Below the pieces are notes generated by a model, which saw only the letters and a list, made by a program, of their open reading frames with translations, was not told the origin of the DNA and searched no databases. The position numbers and the translations under genes were made by a program. A stretch of 32,094 nt of DNA from Ascoidea tarda (nom. inval.) (lineage: Eukaryota; Ascomycota; Saccharomycetes; Ascoideales; Ascoideaceae), in the NCBI GenBank assembly GCA_030560485.1, contig JAKTTS010000133.1:1-32094 (forward strand), read 5' to 3'. Positions 18,868 through 28,197 of the stretch are shown one piece after another (the stretch's first letter is position 1; each line of letters opens with the position of its first letter).

Positions 18868-20805
18868 TTAAAATAAACCTTCAATTTCACCATCGTCATT
18901 GACTTCAACGTTCATGAAACCACAATGAGTTGGTAAACCAGGAATTGTTTGAATCTCAGCAGCTAAGGCATAAAGGTAACCAGCACCAATACTAGCTCTA
19001 ACATCTCTAATTGGAAAAGTAAAACCAGTTGGAACACCTTTTAAAGCAGCATCATGAGACAAAGAATATTGAGTCTTAGCAATACAAATTGGTAAATTAC
19101 CAAAACCTTGTTTAGTGTAAAGATCGATTTTCTTTTGAGCCTCTGGTAAGAATTCAACATCTTTGGCACCATACATAACTTTAGCAATAGTTGAAATTTT
19201 TTCATCAACAGTTGATTCAGTTGGGTAAAGAAATTTGAAATTTTTTGGTAAATTAGAAGCTTCAATAATTCCACGAGCTAAGTCGACAGCACCTTTACCA
19301 CCTTCTTGCCAATGGTTTGAGACAATAGCATCAATGGCGCCAGCTTTGAATGAGGCTTCACGAATAACTTCATGTTCTTTGTCAGTATCAGAAGTCATTT
19401 TGTTAATGGCAACAACAACAGGTAGCCCATATTCTTTTGCATTGGAGATATGTTTGGCTAAATTAGCACAACCTTTTTCTAGTAATTCAATGCTTTCTTG
19501 GGTGTATGCAGGAGCTAATGGAGCGCCAGCTTTAACTTCAGGACCACCACCATGAACTTTTAAGGCTCTAACAGTTGCAACAATAACAACTACATCAGGA
19601 ACCAAACCAGAAGATCTACATTTAATGTTTATGAATCTTTCACCGCCCATTGTGAAATCGAAACCGGCTTCGGTGATAACATAACCTTGATTTGATTTAG
19701 TTTCTTCATCAGATAAATTTGGATCAGTACCAGCTAATTTCAAGGCAATTTTATCTGCTAAAACTGAATTGGCACCAATTGAGATGTTTGCAAAAGGACC
19801 AGCATGAATTAAAACAGGAGTGCCTTCTAAAGTTTGCATGATGGTTGGTTTAATGGCATCAACTAATAAGGCAGTTAATGCACCAGCAGCACCAATATCT
19901 TCACAAGTGATTGGAACACCAGCTCTAGAAGAAGCAACCACAATTCTACCTAATCTTTCTCTCAAGTCTGAAAGAGAGTTGGCCAAAGCTAAAATGGCCA
20001 TACATTCAGAAGCAACAGAGATATCAAATCCAGTTTTTCTTGTCATACCTCTTTCGGTTGAAGCTTCACCGATTGTGATACCTCGAAGAAATCTATCGTT
20101 GCAATCAACTACTCTTCTCCAGGTGATTGAATCTGAGTCGATATCTAATCTAACAAACTTCGAGACTTCTTCTGGAGTTAAATCGTTTGGTTCGGTTTTA
20201 TTAATTTCTAGTTTTTCCAATCTTCTTAACATGGATTTGGTAAAAGTTCTTTTACCTTTTTTGGCAGGAACTAATCTTCTATATAAAGCAGGGTCCTTTT
20301 GAGTGTTTTCATGGAAGATTCTTGTGTCAATTGCGGCAGCCAATAAATTATTTGCCATTGAAATAGCGTGAATGTCACCAGTAAGATGCATATTGAACTC
20401 ATCCATTGGAATAACTTGAGAGTAACCACCACCAGCAGCACCACCTTTGATACCAAAAGTGGGACCCATTGAAGGTTGGCGAACATTTGCAAATACAGTT
20501 TTGTTTAAATGAGCACCCAAAGCTTGAGCCAAACCAACAGTGGTAGTTGATTTGCCTTCACCCAATGGAGTTGGAGTAATTCCGGTCACTAAGATATATT
20601 TACCATTTTTCTTGTCAGCAAGACGATCCAAAATGTTTAGTTTAATTTTTGCCTTTGTGGACCCGTATGGCTCTAGTTCAGTGGGCAAAATACCAGATTC
20701 TTCAGCAATAGTTGTGACCAATTTGGGCTTTTGAGCTCTGGAAATTTCATAGTCAGAAGGAACTGGATCTAATAAGTTCAACTTTAATGGGGTAAAGGAA
20801 GACAT
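18868..20805 (-). CDS. Stand-alone formate-tetrahydrofolate ligase (10-formyl-THF synthetase)
   Basis: The 645 residues correspond to the C-terminal synthetase domain of yeast C1-THF synthase (Ade3/Mis1, about 950 residues). The enzyme makes 10-formyl-THF from formate, THF and ATP for purine synthesis. Seen: the P-loop-like [11 protein letters not shown] at 77-87, [27 protein letters not shown], the HLTGDIHAI motif, the conserved GPFANI, and [18 protein letters not shown] near the end. The ORF starts [18 protein letters not shown], which corresponds to the interdomain boundary of Ade3. The ~300-residue dehydrogenase/cyclohydrolase half is missing, and the 540 bp upstream contain nothing like it. 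No targeting sequence is apparent, so I infer a cytosolic enzyme. No CTG codons were seen. TATATAAA lies 143 bp upstream and two TGACTC motifs about 290 and 330 bp upstream. I withhold ADE3 because the architecture differs. Confidence 0.93.
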   Translation of the reverse strand: MSSFTPLKLNLLDPVPSDYEISRAQKPKLVTTIAEESGILPTELEPYGSTKAKIKLNILDRLADKKNGKYILVTGITPTPLGEGKSTTTVGLAQALGAHLNKTVFANVRQPSMGPTFGIKGGAAGGGYSQVIPMDEFNMHLTGDIHAISMANNLLAAAIDTRIFHENTQKDPALYRRLVPAKKGKRTFTKSMLRRLEKLEINKTEPNDLTPEEVSKFVRLDIDSDSITWRRVVDCNDRFLRGITIGEASTERGMTRKTGFDISVASECMAILALANSLSDLRERLGRIVVASSRAGVPITCEDIGAAGALTALLVDAIKPTIMQTLEGTPVLIHAGPFANISIGANSVLADKIALKLAGTDPNLSDEETKSNQGYVITEAGFDFTMGGERFINIKCRSSGLVPDVVVIVATVRALKVHGGGPEVKAGAPLAPAYTQESIELLEKGCANLAKHISNAKEYGLPVVVAINKMTSDTDKEHEVIREASFKAGAIDAIVSNHWQEGGKGAVDLARGIIEASNLPKNFKFLYPTESTVDEKISTIAKVMYGAKDVEFLPEAQKKIDLYTKQGFGNLPICIAKTQYSLSHDAALKGVPTGFTFPIRDVRASIGAGYLYALAAEIQTIPGLPTHCGFMNVEVNDDGEIEGLF

Positions 20806-20947
20806 GACTGATTCTTTAAGATGAGCGTATTAAACACAGACTGCTTAGGTATTAGCAAGAAAATACAAAACTGTACAGATCTGAGAGGAGCAGAAAAAAG
20901 AAATCTAAAAACAAAAAAAAGCGAAAAGACAAAACGAAAAAGATTGG

Positions 20948-20955
20948 TTTATATA
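20948..20955 (-). promoter_or_regulatory. TATATAAA box for the FTHFS gene
   Basis: Read on the minus strand it is TATATAAA, 143 bp upstream of the FTHFS ATG, a normal yeast spacing. Confidence 0.5.
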
Positions 20956-21090
20956 CTGCTCCCAAACATCATCAAGACCAATCCGAAATGCATCTGCTGA
21001 AAGGATTTGAAAATTTTCAATAATCGATCGCAAGTTTAAATTGGAGCTGATTCTTCGATTCTCATCGCTGCACAAAAATTCGAGAGCCAC

Positions 21091-21136
21091 TGACTCGGAA
21101 CAAGCCCGCACTACTGGATTTTTCTTTTTGTGACTC
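21091..21136 (+). promoter_or_regulatory. Two TGACTC motifs (Bas1/Gcn4-type), 40 bp apart
   Basis: Exact TGACTC hexamers occur at 21091-21096 and 21131-21136. In S. cerevisiae TGACTC is the Bas1/Bas2 and Gcn4 core in purine and one-carbon gene promoters, including ADE3. Finding two upstream of a 10-formyl-THF synthetase gene fits purine-responsive control. Confidence 0.55.
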
Positions 21137-21143
21137 GTTCCAA

Positions 21144-21186
21144 AGCCCTACACATAGGGCTGTAATGCAAGAGCCCTACCAGGGCT
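21144..21186. repeat. Nested inverted repeats of AGCCCT half-sites
   Basis: AGCCCTA-CACA-TAGGGCT (21144-21161) is followed by AGCCCT-ACC-AGGGCT (21172-21186). The outer copies also pair, as AAAGCCCT at 21142-21149 with AGGGCTTT at 21181-21188. The half-site resembles the RCCCTA core bound by Tbf1 in yeasts. Confidence 0.8.
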
Positions 21187-21346
21187 TTATGATTGTCAAA
21201 TTTGATCAATTCGATCCTTATCGATAGATGAAGAGGTTTCCGAAGAAATACATGGGTTTGGTTGCAGTTGCAAGTGGAGTCAAAGCTAGAATTGTGTTTG
21301 AATATATAGGGAGTGTCTCTTTGCGAAGTTAAGTGTTTTTTTGCAG

Positions 21347-24300
21347 ATGAATATATCACCTCCAACCCCGAATTCAATTAACAATGATCCTCAGAAAATT
21401 GTTAAATTAACTAACAAAAGTAATAAAACCAACAATCCAAACAAGATCAGCAAGATCAGTAAACTCGGCAGTAAGAGTGATGTGTTGCCAAAGAATGGTA
21501 ATTCCAAGTCTTTGAGTGTTGAAGAAAAGAAAAAAGCTAGGGCAGAAAGAGCAAAGCTCTGGTTGAAGAAGAAGAAAGAACAAGAGCAGCAAAAGAAAAC
21601 AACTCGAACAAATGATCCAAATCTTAAGAATATTAATGTTACTAAAATTGTTGATAACTCATCCGATGCTAAGACCCAAATTGAAGGCACACAACATGTA
21701 ATTAATAAAAATACTGATGCGAAAAAAATTGAGAAAATTGGTAAAACAAGCGAGACTAAAAGAATCGATAAACATATTCATGAAATGCTGAATAATCATT
21801 TAATAAAAAGACCTCATTCAAATCAGATAAAGTCGGCTAATAATGATAGCAACAGTATGAAAAAAACAATTATAAAAAAGCCAACTAAAATAATTAAAAA
21901 AACGATTTTAGTAAAAAAGCCTTTATCAATTAAAAAATTATCAGCATTTGACATTGATAATGACTCTAGTTTTACTAAAATTACTAAAATTATTAAACCC
22001 AATAGTAACACTAATAATAAAATCAAATCAATTTTTAATATGGATGAAAACAATTCAACTAAGAATCGTAAGTTTAAACATCAAAGTTTTTCTACTAAAA
22101 ATAATATCAAAAAATATAATAGTATCAAAACTAATCAATTGAATGATAATCTAGGCAATGGAAAAGTTGCAAATAAAAACAAACAAGGCGATAAACAGAA
22201 CGGGAAATATGATAATAAACATATTGAAAAGGAAGAGGAGGACGACCCCTTGGACAAATTTATGTCAAACTTGTCTCAACCTCAACCTCAACCTCAAAAT
22301 CAAAACCAAAACCAAAACAAGGATAAAGACATAAAAACGAACGAATTGGTTGATGATAATGAAAATAGGAGAGATATAATAATGAGTGAAGATAACGAAT
22401 TCAGTGGTGAAAAAATGAATAAAAACTCAATAAATGGTAATAATTTAAATAACATCATTGATAATCAATTTGAAAGCGAAAGTGACACTAATATATCCTC
22501 TATTAATAATCAAAGATTTGATCTTGATGACGATAACTCAACTAATAATAATAATTCTCCGCAAGATTTATTGAATTCATTAGAAAAGAAAAATAAAAAA
22601 GAAGTGACTAGAGTTGATCATTCAAAAATCAATTATGAGCCTTTTAGGAAGAATTTTTACAATTCTAACAATATTAATAATCAATTATCTGATATTGAAC
22701 TAAAGAATTTAAGATTAAAATTGGATAATATTAAGATTAAAGGAAAAAACTGTCCCAATCCAATATTAAAATGGTCTCAATTAGGTTTACCATCAAACAT
22801 AATGACTATTTTAATTAGCGATTTAAATTTTGATAAACCCTCTCCAATTCAATCTCAATCTCTACCTGCAATAATGTCAGGTAGAGATGTAATTGGTATT
22901 GCAAACACTGGATCAGGAAAGACTTTATCATTTTTGTTGCCTTTGTTTAGACATATTAAAGATCAACGACCACTAAAGAAGAATGAAGGACCAATATCGT
23001 TGATTTTAACTCCAACAAGAGAGTTAGCTTTACAAATTAAAAAAGAGATTGCAAAATTTAATACATCTATATCTTCATTAAGAGTTTGTTGTGCATATGG
23101 TGGTGCACCGATAAAAGATCAAATTGCTGAATTAAAGAAAAAATGTGAAATTTTGATTGGGACACCAGGTAGAATTATTGATTTATTGGTAGCAAATAGT
23201 GGTCGAGTTTTAAATTTGAAAAGAGTAACTTATTTAGTATTAGATGAAGCAGATCGATTATATGATTCAGGATTTGAACCTCAAATTCAAAAAATTATTC
23301 AACAAGTTAGACCGGATAGACAAACCATTTTATTCTCTGCGACGTTTCCGCCAAAGATGGAAGCGTTAGCTAAAAGAATTTTAAGCAAACCAATTGAAAT
23401 AACTGTTGGTGGGAAAAGTTCAGTTGGAGCAGAGATTGAACAGGTTATTGAAATTTTTAAAGAAAATGATAATAGCAATAATAATAATTCAAATTTGTCA
23501 GTATCAGAACGGAAATTTTTCAAGTTATTAGAGATTATCGGAAACTATAAAAATGAAGATTCTAATGGTAAAATATTAATCTTTGTGGAAAGACAAGATT
23601 ACTGCGATCTATTATCAAATAAATTATCTGCAAAGGGGTATGAAAAGGATCTTTTAACATTACACGGTGGTAAGAATCAGGCCGATAGAGATAGCACGAT
23701 ATTAGACTTTAAGAAAGATAATCTAAAGAAAAACATATTAATTGCAACATCTGTTGCAGCTAGAGGATTAGATGTAAATAACTTGAGATTGGTTATAAAT
23801 TATGATGCACCTAATCATATGGAAGACTATGTTCATAGAGTGGGTAGGACAGGTAGGGCAGGCAATATAGGAAAGGCTATAACATTTATTGTTGATAATC
23901 AGGAAAGAATTGCTAACGATATATTGAAAGCGATGAAATTGAGTAAGATTTCAGAAGACAAGATTCCTGCAGAATTGATCAAAATTTCTAAAAATTTCAC
24001 GGAGAAACTTAATAATGGTAAAGAAAAGAAATATGTATTGGCAGGGTTCACAGGCCATGGTTTGGAAAAACTTGAAGAAAAAAGAGATTTAACGAGAAAA
24101 TTGGAAAGAAAGACGTTTGTGGGAAATGATAATGACAATGAAGGTAATGGTGATGGTAAAGGTAGTGGAAACGACAACGAAAACGATAAGGTGACTATCA
24201 ATGCCAGGGCACAGTTGGCCAAATTATCTGATTTTGAAGTGCATGAAGGACGTGCTACTGATTCTCCAGATTCAGGAGCATTTCACTCCAAGATCAACGT

Positions 24301-24586
24301 CAACGACTTACCGCAAAAGGCTCGTTGGATTGTCACTAACCGAGAAAATCTTGCCAAAGTGATTGAGGAAACTGGGACATCGATAACCACCAAGGGCAAG
24401 TTTTACAACAAGAACGAGGCACCAAAGAAGGACACAGACGAACCCAAGTTGTACTTGCTTGTCGAGGGCGATACAAACTACCAAGTGCTAGCTGCTGTCG
24501 GGTTGATAAAGAGCCTGATGATGGAGGGAATCAAGGTCGCGATGAACGAGGAGAGCAAAAAGGGAGGACGATACACTGTCACATAA
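21347..24586 (+). CDS. PRP5: Prp5-like DEAD-box ATPase of pre-spliceosome assembly
   Basis: The protein has 1079 residues from the first ATG in frame (S. cerevisiae Prp5 is 849). Prp5 remodels U2 snRNP and proofreads branch-site pairing. Residues 1-440 are Asn/Lys-rich and disordered but keep DPLDKFM at 300-306, the DPLD motif typical of Prp5. The helicase core follows: a Q-motif region (NPILKWSQLGL... SPIQSQ), ANTGSGKT 519-526, PTREL, TPGR, DEAD 633-636, SAT 664-666, ARGLD and HRVGRTGRAG from 830. The C-terminal NDLPQKARW, SITTKGKFY and EPKLYLLVEG blocks match S. cerevisiae Prp5 closely, which separates it from Dbp2-type proteins. Two CTG codons (21788, 24515) occur at weakly conserved positions. 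It is divergent from the FTHFS gene. Confidence 0.94.
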   Translation: MNISPPTPNSINNDPQKIVKLTNKSNKTNNPNKISKISKLGSKSDVLPKNGNSKSLSVEEKKKARAERAKLWLKKKKEQEQQKKTTRTNDPNLKNINVTKIVDNSSDAKTQIEGTQHVINKNTDAKKIEKIGKTSETKRIDKHIHEMLNNHLIKRPHSNQIKSANNDSNSMKKTIIKKPTKIIKKTILVKKPLSIKKLSAFDIDNDSSFTKITKIIKPNSNTNNKIKSIFNMDENNSTKNRKFKHQSFSTKNNIKKYNSIKTNQLNDNLGNGKVANKNKQGDKQNGKYDNKHIEKEEEDDPLDKFMSNLSQPQPQPQNQNQNQNKDKDIKTNELVDDNENRRDIIMSEDNEFSGEKMNKNSINGNNLNNIIDNQFESESDTNISSINNQRFDLDDDNSTNNNNSPQDLLNSLEKKNKKEVTRVDHSKINYEPFRKNFYNSNNINNQLSDIELKNLRLKLDNIKIKGKNCPNPILKWSQLGLPSNIMTILISDLNFDKPSPIQSQSLPAIMSGRDVIGIANTGSGKTLSFLLPLFRHIKDQRPLKKNEGPISLILTPTRELALQIKKEIAKFNTSISSLRVCCAYGGAPIKDQIAELKKKCEILIGTPGRIIDLLVANSGRVLNLKRVTYLVLDEADRLYDSGFEPQIQKIIQQVRPDRQTILFSATFPPKMEALAKRILSKPIEITVGGKSSVGAEIEQVIEIFKENDNSNNNNSNLSVSERKFFKLLEIIGNYKNEDSNGKILIFVERQDYCDLLSNKLSAKGYEKDLLTLHGGKNQADRDSTILDFKKDNLKKNILIATSVAARGLDVNNLRLVINYDAPNHMEDYVHRVGRTGRAGNIGKAITFIVDNQERIANDILKAMKLSKISEDKIPAELIKISKNFTEKLNNGKEKKYVLAGFTGHGLEKLEEKRDLTRKLERKTFVGNDNDNEGNGDGKGSGNDNENDKVTINARAQLAKLSDFEVHEGRATDSPDSGAFHSKINVNDLPQKARWIVTNRENLAKVIEETGTSITTKGKFYNKNEAPKKDTDEPKLYLLVEGDTNYQVLAAVGLIKSLMMEGIKVAMNEESKKGGRYTVT

Positions 24587-24936
24587 GCAAACTACATAAA
24601 CTACATAAATACGACAATACATGCCACCAAGAGTCAAACATCTCAGCAATGTCTTCAGAATCTTCACAAAATACTCCAAAAATCTACCACAAAAGAACGA
24701 AAATTGCCTAAAACACACCCGCTGCTGTGGTTTCACAATATGCAATCACATACCGTTTAATGCATACACATGTATGTACAAAGTCCAAAGTGGAAAATTG
24801 TAAATATTGACTGATATAAGGCTGGAGCATTTGAAGCAAAACCAGTGTTTGCCCCAGCTTCTGCTGCTTCTCGTCTCAACTGTTCTTTTTTGCACCAGAG
24901 TTCGCTTCTCGACCCGCTCCTTACCAGTCTGCGATA
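24587..24936. other. PRP5 to SLI15-like gene intergenic region
   Basis: 350 bp with no credible ORF. It should hold the PRP5 3' end and the promoter of the next gene. No convincing TATA box or known motif was seen. Confidence 0.5.
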
Positions 24937-26890
24937 ATGGACTCGTTTTGGGTCTTAAAGGCCTCCAAGTCGACCACTAGAAACAATATTCCAGGTTCTG
25001 CCTCATGGATAGCATCTGAACTAGAAAACTTGAACCATGAAACAATCCAGTCTGTTGAGAATTTCTACAACCACACCTTGACAGACAACTTCAATTGGCT
25101 TGAGCAGCAGATGAACGAGATCTTGGATCCCACCATCAATCCGAATTCTAATGAAAATATTGCTTTGTTGCTAAAGTCTCCCAAAAAATACAAGGAATCA
25201 AAGAACACTCAAAACCAAACCAGTGCAAGTCAGAACGTTGAAAAATTTGACAAATTTGATATTGAAACCAATAGAAATTCTTTGCTCATCCAGGAAAATT
25301 TGGAAAAGGATATAAAATTCAATAAAAATGTCTATTTCAACAAGAACAATAGCTCACTAAATGAAACAACAAACAAATTGGTTCCTCAACATTTGGATTT
25401 TGAAAAACTAAAAATAATTGATGATCCTGAATTATCTCCAATAAAATTGCTGCCAATAAAAACAAATAATTTATCTCCCATCAAGTTACTGCCAATAAAA
25501 AATAACAGCTTGACATTCAACACCAATAGCAGAATAGTCTTTGATAATACCAATACAGACTTGAAACTAAAAGATCCCTTTGTTAAATTCAAGTCTATTA
25601 AAAACACCGATCCTTCAATTTCTTTATCCTTTCAATCTTTGGGTAGAGTGAGGCTCGATCCGCCACAGTTGGATAAAGCATTATATGCTCAACCTTCTCC
25701 AGAACCTTCGCCTAAAAAGTTATTTGAAATATTTGATAATTTTGACAATTTCTATAAAAACGGTGATCAATATACCACAACAACAATTTCTTCGAGTTCT
25801 TTAAATCCTGTGGCTGAAAAATCCTTGACTGAAAAATCGTATCAAAATCAGCAACTAGAACTTGGTTTAACTAAAATCGATCTCAATGATATATTAGAAT
25901 CAACCAACTATAAATTGAATCTGACCAGTTTGTTCCATAGTATCAATAACATTAAAAGCATTACAAATAATACAAACAAAACAAATAATGATCATGATAA
26001 AAACTCTGATTCATCAGATTCAATTTATAAAGACGCAAACCTATCAATACTCGAAAAAAAAATGGATACTGAAATAAATAACACAAAAAGCAAAATTAAT
26101 AAAACCATTAATACTAAAGATAAAAATAATAAAAGGAAACCACAAAATATAAATAATTATAATTTAACCTCATTTTCCTCAAGTTCAATGAGTTCCTCAA
26201 CTAATGGAACTGATGAAACCTCTCTTAATTCTGAAAAATTGAACCCACTCAAGAACAGTTCTAACAAAAGTAACTCAAGCGATTTTAAAGATAGACCTCA
26301 TACCCCAATTTCTAACACTAATATACCCATAAAAAAAATTAGTTTTAAAGAAAACTATATAACCGATACCAGTAAAAAACAAGATATTAATAATATCAAT
26401 GATAATAATAAAAGCAATGAAAATTCAAATAATACCCACCTTAATAATATTCATAATAACCAACCCGAAATACCCTATCAAATTATTAGAGAAACTACAA
26501 AAATTGAATACAACGATAAAATATCTGATAATAAAAAAGAAAAAGAAAAAGAAAAAGAACCTAGAAACCGTTCTTTATCAAGAAAAAGTTCAAATTCAAG
26601 ATTATCAATGACAACAACGATGCATTTTGCTTCTCTTCCAACGCGCGAACCATTATCAATTAAATCAAAGCGAAAAACTCTATCTGATTCTATTGATATG
26701 TCAAATATTGAATATCTTAACGTTAACTTAACTCCGTCAAAGAACCCAATTAATATTTCAAAGCTGAGTGATATAATGGTTGATGAAATATTTAAACGAA
26801 CAAAAAATGTTAACATTTCACCTAAACATAATGATATTATCAAGTCTAATAATAATATTAATGATAATGATAATAATAATAATAATAATA

Positions 26891-26959
<69 letters not shown>

Positions 26960-27519
26960 GTAATGATGGTAATGGAAAAGAGATAATAATAACGAATTAT
27001 TCATTGGGTAGGAATTTTTCGATAATCGGGAATAAAAATGAAAAGAAGATAAGAATAATAAGCAAGTCCAAGACGTTGGCGTTTAATAATAATGATAATT
27101 TGGTTATAGAAGATATAGAATTTGGGGACATTAAGACGATGTGGTCATCGTTTCATTTGTTTTTGAATGAAAAGGAGATTGTGTCGATTGGGAATAACAG
27201 ACACAAACAGAAGTTTCCTTTGGAAGATATGAAGAATAAAAGTGGAATTGATATAGACGAGTTTGAAGTTGGGAGTGAGCATGGAGTGATATTGGATAAG
27301 AAGAGCAATAGGGTGTATTCATGGGGATGGGGAGAGCATGGAAATTGTGGAGTGAAGTATTTAAATGGCGATAATAGAGAAGGAAAGATTGATAATAATT
27401 TTGATTTTTTGAACGAATTGGAGTTTGTAGAGGAATTTGATTATGAAAGAGAGAAGATCATATTATTGGGGTGTGGATGTGCTACAAGTTGGGTAGTTAC
27501 AGAGAGAGTTGAAGATTAA
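24937..27519 (+). CDS. Chimeric ORF: Sli15/INCENP-like N-terminus joined to the Ats1/Kti13 C-terminus
   Basis: The frame has 860 uninterrupted residues. The N-terminus (FWVLKASK, PGSASWIASELENLN, WLEQQMNEIL) matches the start of yeast Sli15, the INCENP subunit of the Aurora B passenger complex. FASLPTREPLSIK (about 564-576) resembles Sli15 VPLPNKDPLII. Residues 165-188 hold an LSPIK-type repeat (CDK-site consensus). A (GAT)22 tract gives poly-Asp 653-674. The last ~175 residues match the end of Ats1/Kti13, an RCC1-repeat protein working with Elongator and diphthamide synthesis: MWSSFHLF, VGSEHGVI, SWGWGEHGNCG (795-805) and GCATSWVV. The Sli15 C-terminal half, with its central helix and Aurora-activating IN box, and the first ~190 residues of Ats1 are absent. 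This is either a true fusion/deletion or an assembly join at the repeat. Three CTG codons occur (25450, 25489, 25921). Confidence 0.8.
26862..26958 (+). repeat. Compound AAT/GAT trinucleotide repeat at the chimera junction
   Basis: AAT-rich codons run directly into 22 uninterrupted GAT codons (26893-26958), encoding Asn then Asp runs. Such a tract is prone to length change, unequal recombination and short-read misassembly. Confidence 0.95.
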
Positions 27520-27535
27520 AAGAAAGAAAAACAGT

Positions 27536-27573
27536 ATATAGTATATAGCATATAGCGTATAGCATATAGCATA
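27536..27573 (+). repeat. TATAGCATA-type tandem repeats
   Basis: Degenerate units (TATAGTATA, TATAGCATA, TATAGCGTA) lie just after the stop at 27519, likely in the 3' UTR. Confidence 0.6.
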
Positions 27574-27627
27574 AAAAAAAAGATTTTATTTACAATAAGG
27601 GAAAGTAAAAAGACATTTTGTGGTAAT

Positions 27628-27659
27628 ATAATCATCTATTGATATAATCATCTATTGAT
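27628..27659 (+). repeat. Two exact 16-nt tandem repeats (ATAATCATCTATTGAT)
   Basis: Copies occupy 27628-27643 and 27644-27659, with a partial third after. They lie in the 162-bp space between the chimeric ORF and the GRX5 stop. Confidence 0.85.
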
Positions 27660-27681
27660 ATAATGATTTATTAATGTTGAA

Positions 27682-28197
27682 TTATTCTCTTTTTGCAGGC
27701 TTGATATCAGCAGAAGTAGGTTCTTTTGGATCAGCAAGGTCTTCGGCATCTTCGTCAGGCAAGAGAACGTCTTCAGACTCTAGCAATTGGAGCAAGTCGC
27801 CACTTTGGGCCATTGAAGTGACAATGTCACAACCACCAACAAATTCCTTGTTCAAGTATAGCTGGGGGATGGTGGGCCAGTTGCTGTATTCCTTGATGCC
27901 CTCTCTCAAGTCAGGGTCTTCCAAGACGTTGTAGGCAGCAAACTTGTCGGGATCAATGCCCATACGACCCAACAAGACGATGGTGGATCGCGAGAAACCG
28001 CACTGGGGAGCGTTGGGAGTGCCCTTCATGAACAACACCACAGGAGCACTGGAGATGGCCTTTTCGATGGCCTCTTTGGTCTCTGTGGAGAGAAACCTGG
28101 CAACGGAGCTGGTGATGCTGAGAGGACCATTCTGCTTGAAGGAGCGAAGGAGGCCTGGGGCAGCGAAAGCTGGTCTGGCAAAGGCTCTGGTGAACAT
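27682..28197 (-). CDS. GRX5: Mitochondrial monothiol glutaredoxin, Grx5-like
   Basis: The protein has 171 residues from ATG 28197; the frame is open six more codons without an ATG. Grx5 transfers [2Fe-2S] clusters in the mitochondrial matrix. Residues 1-37 (FTRAFARPAFAAPGLLRSF...) are rich in Arg, Ala and Phe without acidic residues, a typical presequence. The monothiol active site CGFS is at 66-69, preceded by VVLFMKGTP, and followed by NWPTIPQLY and FVGGCDI, the glutathione and cluster-binding features of this class. It is somewhat longer than S. cerevisiae Grx5 (150) through an acidic C-terminal tail. No CTG codon was seen, although the coding sequence is relatively GC-rich. It is on the same strand as BCS1, 235 bp downstream of it, and converges with the chimeric ORF. 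Confidence 0.95.
   Translation of the reverse strand: MFTRAFARPAFAAPGLLRSFKQNGPLSITSSVARFLSTETKEAIEKAISSAPVVLFMKGTPNAPQCGFSRSTIVLLGRMGIDPDKFAAYNVLEDPDLREGIKEYSNWPTIPQLYLNKEFVGGCDIVTSMAQSGDLLQLLESEDVLLPDEDAEDLADPKEPTSADIKPAKRE

Larger units (their letters stand above)
20806..21346. promoter_or_regulatory. Divergent promoter of the FTHFS gene and PRP5
   Basis: 541 bp contain a TATA-like site for FTHFS (20948-20955), TGACTC at 21091 and 21131, and a cluster of four AGCCCT half-sites in alternating orientation at 21144-21186. No ORF of substance is present. Confidence 0.6.

Noticed and set aside
21309-21346. Possible 3' splice site (TTTTTTTGCAG) directly before the PRP5 ATG
   Set aside because: No TACTAAC-like branch site or matching 5' splice site nearby, and the ORF is complete from this ATG.
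26893-26958. Poly-Asp tract as a normal domain linker in a single ancestral gene
   Set aside because: The flanking segments match two different, individually incomplete yeast proteins, so a simple linker does not explain the missing halves.
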